64,000 nt of DNA from Kingdonia uniflora (taxonomy: Eukaryota > Streptophyta > Magnoliopsida > Ranunculales > Circaeasteraceae). Below, piece by piece: positions 49,201 to 59,392 of the stretch. Position 1 is the stretch's first letter; each line of letters begins with the position of its first letter. The notes below the pieces were generated by a model. It did not search any database. It was not told where the DNA came from and worked only from the letters and a program-made list of their open reading frames with translations. The stretch spans positions 124,001 through 188,000 of the forward strand of contig JACGCM010000172.1 of the NCBI GenBank assembly GCA_014058105.1, read 5' to 3'. The translations under genes were made by a program, and so were the position numbers.

Positions 49201-49779
49201 CTATCGCGTAAATGGATTTGTGCTTTGCACAGCAAACTCTGAATATTGCAATACAACACAAAATAGTGAGGTTAAGATGAAAGCGATAACCAATTTTGTT
49301 GCTAGTGTAAGAGATCAAAATCCACGTGAAGCAAATAGCAAATACTATGGGGTTGTAAAGGAAATTATTGAACTAGATTATTATGACTTTCCCCAAATAG
49401 TATTCTAATGCATTTAATTTTCCCCCCAATATTTATTCTTTCATATAACTGTTTAATAATTCTAGCTTGCTTTTTGGTATTGTACATATGATTTATTTAT
49501 GATATTAATTTCTTATCAACTTTTGTTTGGCTTTATGATGATATCACCATCACAATCGACGCCATCCTCGCCAAACCATTCAAAGCCTTTGCTTATACCG
49601 GTTGGGGGATCGCATGAGTACTCTACTACATCAGGTAGAGGTAGTTTTATAGCACTTTATTTACTATTTAGGGCTATAAAGACCTTGGTATGTAGATATA
49701 ACCTAATGATGCTTAGTACGATGATACTTTTCTTTATTTCTACCTTATATTGATTTTCTCCATAGATTCATCAAAAACA

Positions 49780-50345
49780 AAGATATCTCAGAAGTTATCA
49801 TTGCTAGGGCATGATGTTGGAAAGAATTCAGCCAAATTTATGTCTTATTTAGGTCATTAAATGAGAGAACATATCCCCCCATATTATCCAGAATGGCCCG
49901 CTGTTCCTAATAGATTCAAAGGTACCGTTTGGCAGATAATATGTGTAAGAGAAAACTTGTGATGCTATTCTTCATGTATTGAATCAATGTCAATATTTTG
50001 TTAATGATTATACCCTGTACTAATTATAGGAAGAATATATACTTCCTGAAGCGGCAAAAAGAAAACTTATGAGATCAGTTAATAACTTGTGGAAAATGGA
50101 AAGAAAATACTTAGGAAAAAGTACGATGGGAGGGATACAGCTGAAGCAAGGAAGAAGAACTGCCCAAAAAAGACTAGACCTGAAAATTGGGTTTGATTTA
50201 TTGACCTTACTTCTATAGAAGAAGTTAAAGCTGGTCGGGAAAGGAACAATATAAATGGGTCAAAGATGGTAACCTCTCATACTACTGGAAGAAAGGGGGT
50301 ATTCAGAGTAGCTGATGAAATGGTTAGCTCTGATTGCGGTTTTGA
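49780..50345 (+). pseudogene. Transposase_24 (Ptta/En/Spm, TNPA-like) fragment
   Basis: Translation around 50150-50330 gives CPKKTRPENWV, a stop, then FIDLTSIEEVKAGRERNN, NGSKMVTSHTTGRKGVFRVA and DEM. The RPEDW...S.E...ERN..N..K...PHT.GRKG pattern is that of the plant En/Spm Transposase_24 domain, the second protein of CACTA elements, which in En/Spm (as TNPA) binds subterminal repeats. The preceding block (PEWPAVPNRFKGTVWQI, 49890-49940) is likely part of it. Stops and a missing start show it is broken. Confidence 0.75.
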
Positions 50346-51242
50346 CTTTATCTATTTCTTTATTTATTTATGATCAAAAAGGACTTTGAGTGGTCTTTTA
50401 TATGTGATTGATATATGAAAATGGATCCAACTACTATAAGATCAAATTCCTTCTTATTTGGCAATACTCGTAGTAACAAAACCTTCCCCGTAGCTCTTTT
50501 AGTAGAAAAAGTGGTAAGATTTATATTCACACACTAGAGCTATATTTGGATTTTCATTTAAATCACATAATTATTCTTATCTTTTATCATAGAAAAGCAA
50601 AGAATATTCATTAAATTAAATATCATTTAGTTAGAAAAAAACCCAATTCACCTCATAGGTTTGGTGAGATTTGATTAATGAAAGCTGAAGAATAAACTTT
50701 GATTATGTATTTCTAAGTTGGGTTTTGTTGTTTTGTTTGTTTGGTATATGGGTTGGATTAGGGAGTTGAAGAATGATGAAGCTAAACTATGTTTAGAATT
50801 TTTCATAAGTTTTTGCAAAGGGATGATAAACAGGGTCGTACTTCAAGATTGACTGTAATTCAAGGGTTATCTAAAATGAAGATAAGGAACTGGGGTCACA
50901 GGTGATAGTCTTCCAGTTAAGGCCGACATTAACAAAATCACTATTTTTAAACCTATCACCAAACTAAATTCAACAATTGACGTGAACGATGACTTTACTG
51001 AGAGAGGTTCAGATAGTCCAACTAGTCTTCATTTAATGGAATTGGTACAAGATGTATCTCAAGAGTTTGCAGGGAGCGGGTCATTTAACGGTGACAAGGG
51101 TAATATATATATGGCTAGAAAAACTAATCAGACTAGCCAAACTGATTGCTATTAATGCTTGTGGGCATCTTTGGTTTTAACCCAATAGTTTATTTGTATA
51201 GAAGCCGAATGAGTATTTGAGAGTTCTTTACACATTAGAAAG

Positions 51243-51723
51243 TAATCCACAATATGAATTGAGAAACCCTAAAATGAAGAATACTACAAAGAACACATGG
51301 TTGGGAAAAATCATTTTTATAGCTTTAATTGTTTAATCAATAATCAATTACAATCGAATTTCTCTTAAGCCCTAAATCATTTTCTCAGAACTTTGATTGA
51401 TCTAACATAATCTACTTGCCAAGCATTGCCCCTTTATAAGGGTTACAAGTTCTTAGTTAAAACATAAGACAATTATGCCCTTAAATGCCAAAATAATAGG
51501 CTGAATCGTACCTCTGTTCAAACAGAACAAGTCTCTATTCAAACAAAAAAAAGTGTAATCAAATAGATTAAAAGTCTTTTCGAACAAAGCACTTTTAACT
51601 TTATTTATTCAAATAGAAATCAAGTTTGTTCAATTAGACTTGAAGTCGTTCGAACGACTCCAAATCTCGTTCGAACAACTTCGTTAAAAACTTCATTAAA
51701 ACACCCCATATCCTCCTGGATCA
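51243..51723 (-). repeat. 3' LTR of the deleted chromovirus-like element
   Basis: Matches 52332-52808 over nearly its whole length (for example AATAGGCTGAATCGTAC and TGATTGATCTAACAT in both). It contains TTCGAAC-type motifs similar to those in solo LTR 1. Confidence 0.85.
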
Positions 51724-51744
51724 TGCCCCCCCCCCTTTAAGAAC

Positions 51745-52315
51745 CTTGAGCTCCTGCTTAAGCTAGAACTGAAGATATGGGAATGCGTCCATGCCCATTT
51801 CCTTGTTGAAACACTTTGACTAACTAGGTAGTTGGCCCTTCATCCCAACTCAGAATAAATTAATACCACCCCATCTTATAGCATGAACTTTTCTCTCTAG
51901 AATACCATCCTCCTGCAATAGATTTTCTCTTTTCATCCATAAGTCATCAGCTGACGGTAGGCGAGTATCGATTATAGAGTCTTTATCTAAAAGAGACAGC
52001 TCATACAGCTTTAAATGTTCGACATTAATCACCGAATACATCTTCATAAAAGTGGCAAATCCAATTAGAATGTATTATCGCCAATCTCTTTTAGTATCGT
52101 AAACGGACCATAACTGATAGGTTTAAGCTTTTTACCTTCCCTCTTTAGCCGTTCCTTACCCCAAATGCAACCAAACTAGGTTGCCCTCCTAAAAAGTACA
52201 CTCAACCCGATGCTTATCGTGTCGAGCCTTATACTTTGCTTGAGTCTCCTTTGTTTGCTTAAGACGGTCATGAATAGAGACCTTAAACCACAATCACCCC
52301 TGAGAATCGTAACTA
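51745..52315 (-). pseudogene. Ty3/gypsy integrase C-terminal fragment
   Basis: Minus-strand frames read SIHDRLKQTKETQAKYKARH and KHRVECTF (52275-52195), then KLKPISYGPFTILKEIGDNT (52130-52070), which is the GPY/F module of integrase, then INVEHLKLYELSLLDKDS and the tail VGMKGQLPS (52030-51830). This is the C-terminal end of integrase in Reina/CRM-like chromoviruses. Everything upstream (gag, protease, RT, catalytic integrase core) is absent, deleted between the 5' leader and this point. Confidence 0.7.
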
Positions 52316-52331
52316 AAAAATTAATACCACA

Positions 52332-52808
52332 TAATCCATAATACGAATTGAAAAGCCCAAAAACGAAGAATAGTACGAAGAACACACAAATCGGTTGGGA
52401 AAAATACCTTTTAAAGCTACAATTGTTTAATCAATAATAAATTATAATTGAATTTATCTCAAGCCCTAAGTCTCCCTCTCAGAACTTTGATTGATCTAAC
52501 ATGATCAAATCTTACCTAGCCTTGCCCCTTTATAAGGGTTACAAACTCTTAGTTATAAAATAGGATAATTATGCCCTTAAATGCCTAAAGAATAGGCTGA
52601 ATCGTACGTCTGTTCGAACAGAACAAGTCACTATTCGAGCAAAAAAAAGTATATTCGAACAGACTCGAACATAACACTCTGAACTTTATTTATTCAAATA
52701 GAAATCAAGTTTGTTCAAATAGACCTGAAGTCGTTCGAACAACTCCAAATCTCGCTAGAACGACTTGGTCAAAAACTTCATAAAAACACCCCAGATCCTC
52801 CGGGATTA
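52332..52808 (-). repeat. 5' LTR of the deleted chromovirus-like element
   Basis: Second member of the direct repeat pair. The expected TG start on the minus strand is mutated (TAATCCC instead of TGATCC). Confidence 0.85.
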
Positions 52809-52973
52809 AAAAGTTAAATCAAAGAAGTAGCAGGAGGAGAGGTTTAATGGTGATTGTAAGGTTAGTTTGGTATGTTTGAATCAAAATGTGATGTATTTGG
52901 TTGAAATGCTCGTGGAATTCAGGTTTTAATCATTAAATATTAGCAAATTACTCTTCGTTGGTCTTGTCTCCAA

Positions 52974-53343
52974 ATGCTAACAACATATCTCAAAATGGAA
53001 CTCAAGATCCCCCACTTGGTATGGAGGAATGTTTTTGAAGCTAACGGTCAAGCCGAGATTTTTGAAAAAAGTACACAGCCATGGACGATGATTCATTCAA
53101 CAAAATGTATGCGGCTTACTCACTTCGTTATCCTAGTAACCCCCGAATATCAGAGGAGTATGCAGTTTCTCCTGCTGTAAAATCTGGAATGAATACTCCT
53201 TCAATGAACAATGCTTTTAAGTTACAACCACACCCCATGGTTGCTGAAGCATGGGAAGTTCTTAATCGTTCATTGGTGCATTGGTGTACTTTTGCGGCCT
53301 TCCTTGAAGTTATGGAAAAACTAGTAGTCTTCAAATTGCTTTA
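52974..53343 (+). pseudogene. Probable alkaline/neutral invertase N-terminal fragment
   Basis: The frame starting at 53081 contains SPAVKSGMNTPSMNNAFKLQ followed by PHPMVAEAWEVLNRSLVHW (53160-53285). Cytosolic neutral invertases of plants have an SP-rich segment with a SGxNTP-type motif and then EPHPMVAEAWEALRRSLVYF just before the catalytic domain. The match stops at that point and the following bases diverge. The enzyme hydrolyses sucrose to glucose and fructose. Only about 70 codons are present, so the call rests on one motif block. It lies in E3 upstream of the GDH fragment and in the same orientation. Confidence 0.5.
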
Positions 53344-53998
53344 GCTTGTCCAAAATGTTAGTGTGGATAACAATGCAGTCCCAAGGTCTTCTTATTACAA
53401 AGATTCTGGAGATACTTAATAGCCTCTTAGTGTTATTGGCAATCCATATCTTATCAAAGCCCATATGCATTATATGACACAGACCCCTCCCCAAATCTTA
53501 CATTTACTTTAAATGCATCTTGCCATAATCTTCCCATAAAAACAAATAAAAAATTGACGCATGTATTACCTAAAACGACCCCCATTGCCCCCAGGTATCA
53601 TATTAACAATGTTCAGAATGAAATACTCTTCAAGTGGGAAGTTACACTTATAATAAATCACTGCTCTCAGGTTGGCAATGACTCTCACATTCCAAATAAC
53701 ACACATCCTTCTCGTGCTCTAATTAACAGTATACTAGCGTTACTGGCTAGTCTTACATTTCTCTCAGACAAACTTCTGATGAGAATAGACTTGAGACTTT
53801 CTCAAAGATTTTCAAGTTCCTTTCCCTCCATTTTTGTTTAATCATACTGCATAAGCAAGCCTTAAGCACAATATTATCACTGTCCTTCCTTGATATGCTA
53901 AGCACCTATCCAAGTTCTGAACCCACATCCCCAATCTGCCTATTAACTCTGTACTTTGTAAGAATTTTGCCCCATATATCCTTTACTACTATACTAGT

Positions 53999-54730
53999 CT
54001 TCGAACTAAAGCAACTGGCTACGAATTGTTCTTCTTTGCCCAACTTATCCTTGCTGAGATGAATAAAGAGCTCAAGGGATGAAGATGTGTTATAAGTTGC
54101 TCTAGAAAGATAGTGATGCGCGTCGCGGAAAAACTTTTTGCTTTTAGTGCTCTGCTTATTACAATATCATATTTTGGGGGCTATCTAGTGGATAAGGAGT
54201 GATTCGACTTTGTGAAAGTGAGGCTTTTAATAGAGATCAAAGATCGATAACAAAATTTAAGAGGGTACTGCAAAACGTATAATTGAGCCAAGTATTACAA
54301 GGATGCCAAACCTTGGAGTAAAAGTTGTGATTCAGAATTTCCTTGAGTAGCACAGTACAAAATAGAGTAATTCGATGCTATTAATTTGGTTAGTTTAGGT
54401 TGTCATATATTAATAGAAGGTTCAAATATCCCTTGTACCCTGCAAGCAATTGATGTACTGAGGAAAGCTAATGCTTTTATTGTTCCATCTAAAGATCTTG
54501 GTGTCGGAGGGGTTACTGCAGAAGAACTTGAATTAAACCGTGAATGTAATTTAATGCATTGGTCTTCGAAGGACTTGGAAACTAAATTACAGGATGTTAT
54601 GAAATAGACTTATCGAAAAGCCATGAAAGCAACGACTGATTTCAGGTATGTAAAAGAAAACCCTGGCGCCTTAGCTCATGGGGTAGAAATATCTGCTTTC
54701 CTAACTCTTGCTCAAGCTATGAATTGACTG
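53999..54730 (+). pseudogene. NADP-type glutamate dehydrogenase C-terminal fragment
   Basis: One frame runs about 243 codons without a shift and without introns, broken only by nonsense codons. Blocks: LRTKATGYELFFFAQLILAE (54000), ELKG-stop-RCVISCSRKIVM (54070), GGYLVDKE (54180), YYKDAKPW (54290), GCHILIEGSNIPCTLQAIDV with LRKANAF (54400), GGVTAEELELNRECNLMHWS (54510), and ATTDFRYVKENPGALAHGVE with ISAFLTLAQAMN (54630-54725). The hexameric glutamate dehydrogenase family has TGYG, GSGKIA, EGANMP and NRECNLMHW at these positions. Here TGYG reads TGYE and GSGKIA reads CSRKIV, so cofactor binding would be lost even without stops. The enzyme interconverts glutamate and 2-oxoglutarate. Confidence 0.85.
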
Positions 54731-55049
54731 ATAGCTATATTAGATTCGCTAACTGACGTCTATCATAAAGAACATCTGAAGAATGTTTATTTATCTTAGT
54801 TTAGAATCTCAAGAAAATTGGTCCAAAAGCTCTCCTATTGTAGTAACATGTAAAAGGTGATTTAAGTTAGATGCCAATTATTTTTATCTGTGTCCAGTTA
54901 GATGTGTATGCAGAGAACTGTGGGTGTGGGTGTGACTATAAATGATATGGTATAAGTATTTCTGGTGTGAACCCATATTAAATGAATTTAATGGTGTGAA
55001 CACAGAATATTGTAATCATACACTTTCTGTTTGGTTTACTATATGCAAC

Positions 55050-57287
55050 TGTAACGCCCCAAAATCACTGTTTGGTAAGGTAAGCCAAATATCGTGATTC
55101 TGGCATGCTAGTAATCTCAGGAACGACCAACCCATAAAAAATACAGGCTAGGTCATTCAATAGCAATAATCATCAGAGTTAAAAGAAATAATAAGCGAAA
55201 GCAATAGACATTATACATCTCAAACCAGAAAACCGATACAATGTCCTGAATATATACAACGACACTGTACAAAGTCTAAAATATCATACATGAGTACTAA
55301 GACTAGCACTGATCTGCAACTACTCAGCAGGCACTAAGCTCAACTGGAGTCCTCAGCAAACCAGCTAATCAACCTCTGAAATGTTTACAATAGCGAGAGT
55401 GAGCAAAACCACGTCTCACTGAATCCCAACAAGACTAAACAATCTACTAATAGAGCTACTGCCGAAAAGAGTGAGAGATGAATGATATGAATAATCTAAA
55501 GTATAATATAACTATAAAGTGACTATTTCTAATACAAATTCAAAGAACCACACTACCTCCAGCTAATATCATCTAAATACCCAAAGTTGTCAAGATAAGA
55601 AGAAATGCAGAGATAGGGAATAAGAGAAGAAGAATAGAATGAAGGATTTGGAATAGAGTTATGAGGAAGTGAGAATATGCAGAATGTAATGATGAAATTT
55701 TATGCTGATGATAAAGTAGGATAGTCCCCATACCTATCCCACCACAAGAATGATTGACGTTAGAAATATCGTTGCCCGACCGCTAGCGTGATATATTAAC
55801 AAAGACATCGCTTGGATACAATTGGTTCGATTTGGTCCGGCTCGACCAGGCCAAGGATATTCCACTTGATCAAAGTGTTCCAGGCTTTTCAACCCACGGA
55901 GCCAACGTCCAAACTCTATTTGTAATCTAGAGGTGTTTCAACCTCCCCGGACAAGATGGGTTTCCGAAAAACTATCTCATACCATCCCATACTCCATAGG
56001 GTGCTCAGGTATGATAGTATCCGTCCCAAACTCGCCCACTCTATTTCAACATGATTTGGGAATCCTAATAACCCTCGGTAGTTTGCCGATCTGGAGCTAC
56101 GTATCCAATCTCGTTAAGCAAAGGAGTTATGATAAGATTCACATGATCTACAGATGCAACTGATCTACAAGATTAACAACCAACAGCCGTAAACCCGGCA
56201 AACACACCTAGGATGACCACTTGCCGAAGGGCGTGGTTAACAATCCTAAATAAAATGAACAGTGACTCCGTCGCACATCTATACGTAGAAGAACCGCGAC
56301 AAACCAGTCACACAAATCCTGATGAACCGTGACCAAATCCATCACACATCAAAAACACATAAGCCGTGACCAAAACCCGGTCACTAAGCAGAAATATCAG
56401 TCTCTAATAGACTACTGAATCAGACCAACTACCGAATCAACAAGAATCCTAAAAATATCAGAAGTTAGGACTGCACCCGTCCAAGCCAGTACAACTAATA
56501 AGATTAACAGATAGAAATAAATACCCTGAACATCACTAAGGTAATATAGTTAAAAACATGCACCTCTCTAACAATTGTTTTTCTAAAACGATATCAAGTG
56601 AACTAGTAGATAAATTTAGTAAGAAGGGAACCGCCTGATATGGTGTACGACGAATCCGGCCAGTAAAGTCAGGGCATCCATCAACCCACAAGTTTAATGA
56701 TCAACCCATCCCAAAGGTCCAACAAGCAAGCCAGAACAATCAACTCCCTGCTGCGGGCAATTACGATCAGAATTTAACAAAAACACCCAAATTCACCAAA
56801 CCCTAAAATCACCAATAAAGCCAACACTGAAATTTAAGCATCCACAAGGGAGAGAATAGAGAACTACTCACCAGAAGGAAGAACGGCCAATACTCGGCGA
56901 AGAGCGGAGACCAATCACGAACGAAGCCGAAATTCTTCTAATATAGAAACCAGGAGTAACCAGAGTGATCAATCCTCAAAACACCTGATAGAGCAGGAAG
57001 GTGATCAATTTGAAGAAAATTAGGTTAGGGTTCAGTCAGTTGAAGGTCGGTTGGGAGAGAGGTGAAAATGAAATTATGCTACATTAAAGAGGAAAAAACC
57101 AACACCGATCCTCCTGAAGCTAACACCTCTTCCTCCTCTCATCCCAGAGGGAAAACCACAACCCAATAGCAACCCAGCACACTGTAAACTACAACATCAC
57201 TGATACACAGAATTTTATAGTGCTAAAATGCAAAGAGATATATGAATGCAGATAAAATAAGAATAAAATAATTTTACGGACCTTGCA
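55050..57287 (+). repeat. Solo LTR 2 in E3
   Basis: Starts TGTAACGCCCCAAAATCAC and ends GGACCTTGCA. Flanks are GCAAC (55045-55049) and GCACC (57288-57292), a 5-bp duplication with one mismatch. It is the same family as solo LTR 1 but inverted and about 490 bp shorter. No internal domain is present. It lies downstream of the GDH fragment. Confidence 0.82.
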
Positions 57288-57589
57288 GCACCCTTTTTTC
57301 TGCCAGCAGTAGTATTCTTATTGTTCTAAACTAGACATACTTTACTTTCAATTAATTTCTATTCCATTCTTAGCTTTTATAAGTTTAAAAAAAATTGTAG
57401 CAGGAGATTAGGTTTTAATAAAAATAAAATAAGAGATCCAGTAACAATTGAACTTAGCAAAATAAAGAACCATAATACTTTAGAGTTTTAAAGTGGATTT
57501 AATACTTAATAATACCTCCCTGTATTATAATCTTTGTTGTTATTTCTAAACCATTCATAGAGCTTTAATTGATTGTTTTAGTATTATTT

Positions 57590-57800
57590 GTTATTTGCAG
57601 ATTACAGTAAAAGAGATTATCACGAAGACTGTAATCTAAATATATTGATGTTGCCATGATCCTTTAGCTCAGTATTTGGTAAGGTGAAAAAAGGGTCTGT
57701 GAATTTTATGGTCCGGATATGACCAAAAATTCTATACAAGTACCGAGCTTTTTATGAACACAAATTATGGAGGGTTAATGAATAATATATTGATTTTGAG
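57590..57800 (+). pseudogene. Possible 3' exon of the Transposase_24 gene
   Basis: After a good acceptor (TATTTGCAG, 57600), frames read FGKVKKGSVNF and, one shift later, YGPDMTK (57665-57735). CACTA Transposase_24 proteins commonly end with an FGxExKGxVRxYGxxVT pattern. If correct, the captured GDH and invertase pieces and the nested LTR elements lie inside an intron of this gene. Weak evidence. Confidence 0.4.
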
Positions 57801-58640
57801 AACCGACTTTTGAGAACCGTTTTGACAAGACAAGGCTGAAAATGATGCTAAGCTTGTAGTTTGAGGGACTGGTACATCTCTTAGATTTTTTGAACGTGTT
57901 GCGACACCTACTGTTAATGTTGATAGATCGCGTGTATGGATTAATTATGTAGTGTTTCTCTTAAATTGTTATTTGCTTTACTATATCAGTACCACATGCT
58001 TTTTATTGTTAGATGTTTACACCTTTTTTTCAAGAAGAGGTAGTTGCTCATTTCTAGAACTTGCACAGCATATTGTGGCCTCTAAGAGCGTATTAATTCC
58101 TGTTACCAGAAAGCCAGGAAGCAGAATATAGGTTATTGTTGATATAATTTTTTGAGTGAGGAGGTGGAATACAAGCTTTAATTGGCACGAAATCAAGTAC
58201 CCGAGAATTCTTTTATTACATTGCCTATTAGGTGATTATCCTTCCTAACCCCTTTTATATATTTTAAAATTCTTTTAGTTATCCATTTATCAAGTATAAT
58301 TACAATGGATTAACCTTATATTTATTTGCTATTTAATTTTATTGTAGGTACTTCCATCGTTGGATTCCTTACTTTTTGGATGCTCATAAGGGATTGAAGA
58401 TTGCTTCTTATTCTTGGAACTATTATTCCTTACTTTTGTGGATGCTATATGGATTGATGCTTCTCCCAATTCTTAGAATCTATTATCCTTCTTTTATGAA
58501 GTTTATAATGGATTGAATAACCTCCTATTCTTGGATCCGGTACTACTTCCGTGCTTATAGTTTTGAACACCGTTCTCTTAATCCTTTTGCTTTAAAAGCC
58601 ACTATCACTCCATTTTTTTGTTCTTTTGGTATGTTCATGG
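57801..58640. other. E3 interior without recognisable gene
   Basis: AT-rich sequence with short frames only. It connects the possible last exon to the 3' terminal region. Confidence 0.4.
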
Positions 58641-59392
58641 TTTCCTTTGATTTATTATAGGGAAGATGTGTAGAGTTTCCTTTTGATTAGATATATATGG
58701 ACAATGTACATGGATTTTTGTTTACTAATATTTATAAAAAACAACTAGTTATATTAATTTGTCTTTTTTTGTTTATATACATTTTTTCATGAGAGAAATT
58801 GGCAGTTGAATCAGAAATTACAAATTTTTATAGGTTTTTGTTGATCTTTTTAAAAAACAACAAATAAAAAAGTAAATTGCCATATCTTAGGCCGTGGCAA
58901 TAAAAAACTGTGGTATATTTTCAAAACATGACTGACTCGGCGTAAAATCCGTGAGCAATATTATTAACCTGGACTAAATATACATTTTTTCATGATAAAT
59001 TGGCAGTTGTATCGAGAATATACAAATTTTATAAGTTTTTTGTTGATCTTTTTTTAAAAAAAAAGAAATAAAATTAAATTGCCATAATCTTAGGGCCGTG
59101 GAAAATTAAAAAACTGTGGCATATTTCAAAACATTGAACTCGGGCTAAATCTGTATCAATATTAATTACCATGGACTAAATTAGTGACACTACCATACAA
59201 TACTACCGAATATGTCCGTGGTAAAATATTGCTACAGAATAAACTCTGCAGTACAATATACAAACATAGATTTGATTCATGCAAAAAATTTGCCACAACC
59301 CATTTTACTATAGCCCCACTACGACATATCTGTGGTAAAACTGTTATTACCACTAATAAAAAAAGTGGTAATTTACTTAAATTGGTGTAGTG
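58640..59392 (+). repeat. E3 3' terminal region with a 202-bp tandem duplication
   Basis: TACATTTTTTCATGAGAGAA (58779) and TACATTTTTTCATGATAAAT (58981) begin two similar units containing GGCAGTTG, TTGTTGATCTTTTT and a CCGTGGCA-like motif. Further motifs (GTCCGTGGTAAAATATTGC) follow up to the terminus GGTGTAGTG at 59392. Confidence 0.75.

Larger units (their letters stand above)
43354..49408 (+). pseudogene. CACTA transposase, TNP2 type, interrupted
   Basis: Blocks in order: transposase-associated domain (NKNWMKAGRLTYDFLNGVLP, FIDYVK and CPCNKCCNVNV, 43380-43510), cut by a solo LTR at 43539 and resuming THLITYG and YFHGE (46270-46325). Then come CQLSDSSFAMLLALLKQLLP and ACPNNCILH (46630-46800), LRHP-like LMRHPADSS and LGLATDAFNPFGN (47080-47210), and the TNP2 core (MIIPYNLPPSF, GKDIDIYLQPL, GGKYGCPVCSEG, 47239-47600). 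After that come MPHNLDEMHVESNF and LKGLKSHDYHVLL (47910-48250), a DUF4218-like GPVRFRWMYGFDRFVSSLK (48500), and a DUF4216-like end (TQNSEVKMKA, YYGVVKEIIELDYYDFPQIV, 49255-49408). TNP2 cuts and rejoins CACTA ends. Several stops (for example in the T-R-W-Y-F-H-G-E motif) and frameshifts make it inactive. Confidence 0.9.
51243..52808 (-). mobile_element. Internally deleted Ty3/gypsy (chromovirus-like) element with two LTRs
   Basis: Two direct repeats of about 480 bp (51243-51723 and about 52332-52808) flank about 600 bp of minus-strand coding remnant. The flanks GAAAG (51238-51242) and AAAAG (52809-52813) are a near-perfect 5-bp duplication. An 11-G polypurine tract (minus strand, 51726-51736) lies next to the 3' LTR, and TGGTATTAATT (minus strand, 52319-52329), a degenerate initiator-Met site, lies next to the 5' LTR. 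Most of gag-pol is deleted. It is nested in E3. Confidence 0.82.
41863..59392 (+). mobile_element. CACTA element E3 with transposase remnants and nested insertions
   Basis: Starts CACTACACCAAAATAGG (41863) and ends AAATTGGTGTAGTG (59392), sharing CACTACACCA inverted ends. Flanks are TGA and TAA, a 3-bp duplication with one mismatch. It carries TNP2-type and Transposase_24-type pseudogenes in plus orientation, GDH-like and invertase-like host fragments, two solo LTRs and one small LTR element. Removing the three insertions (about 2.73, 1.57 and 2.24 kb) leaves roughly 11 kb, a usual size for an autonomous CACTA element. Confidence 0.85.
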
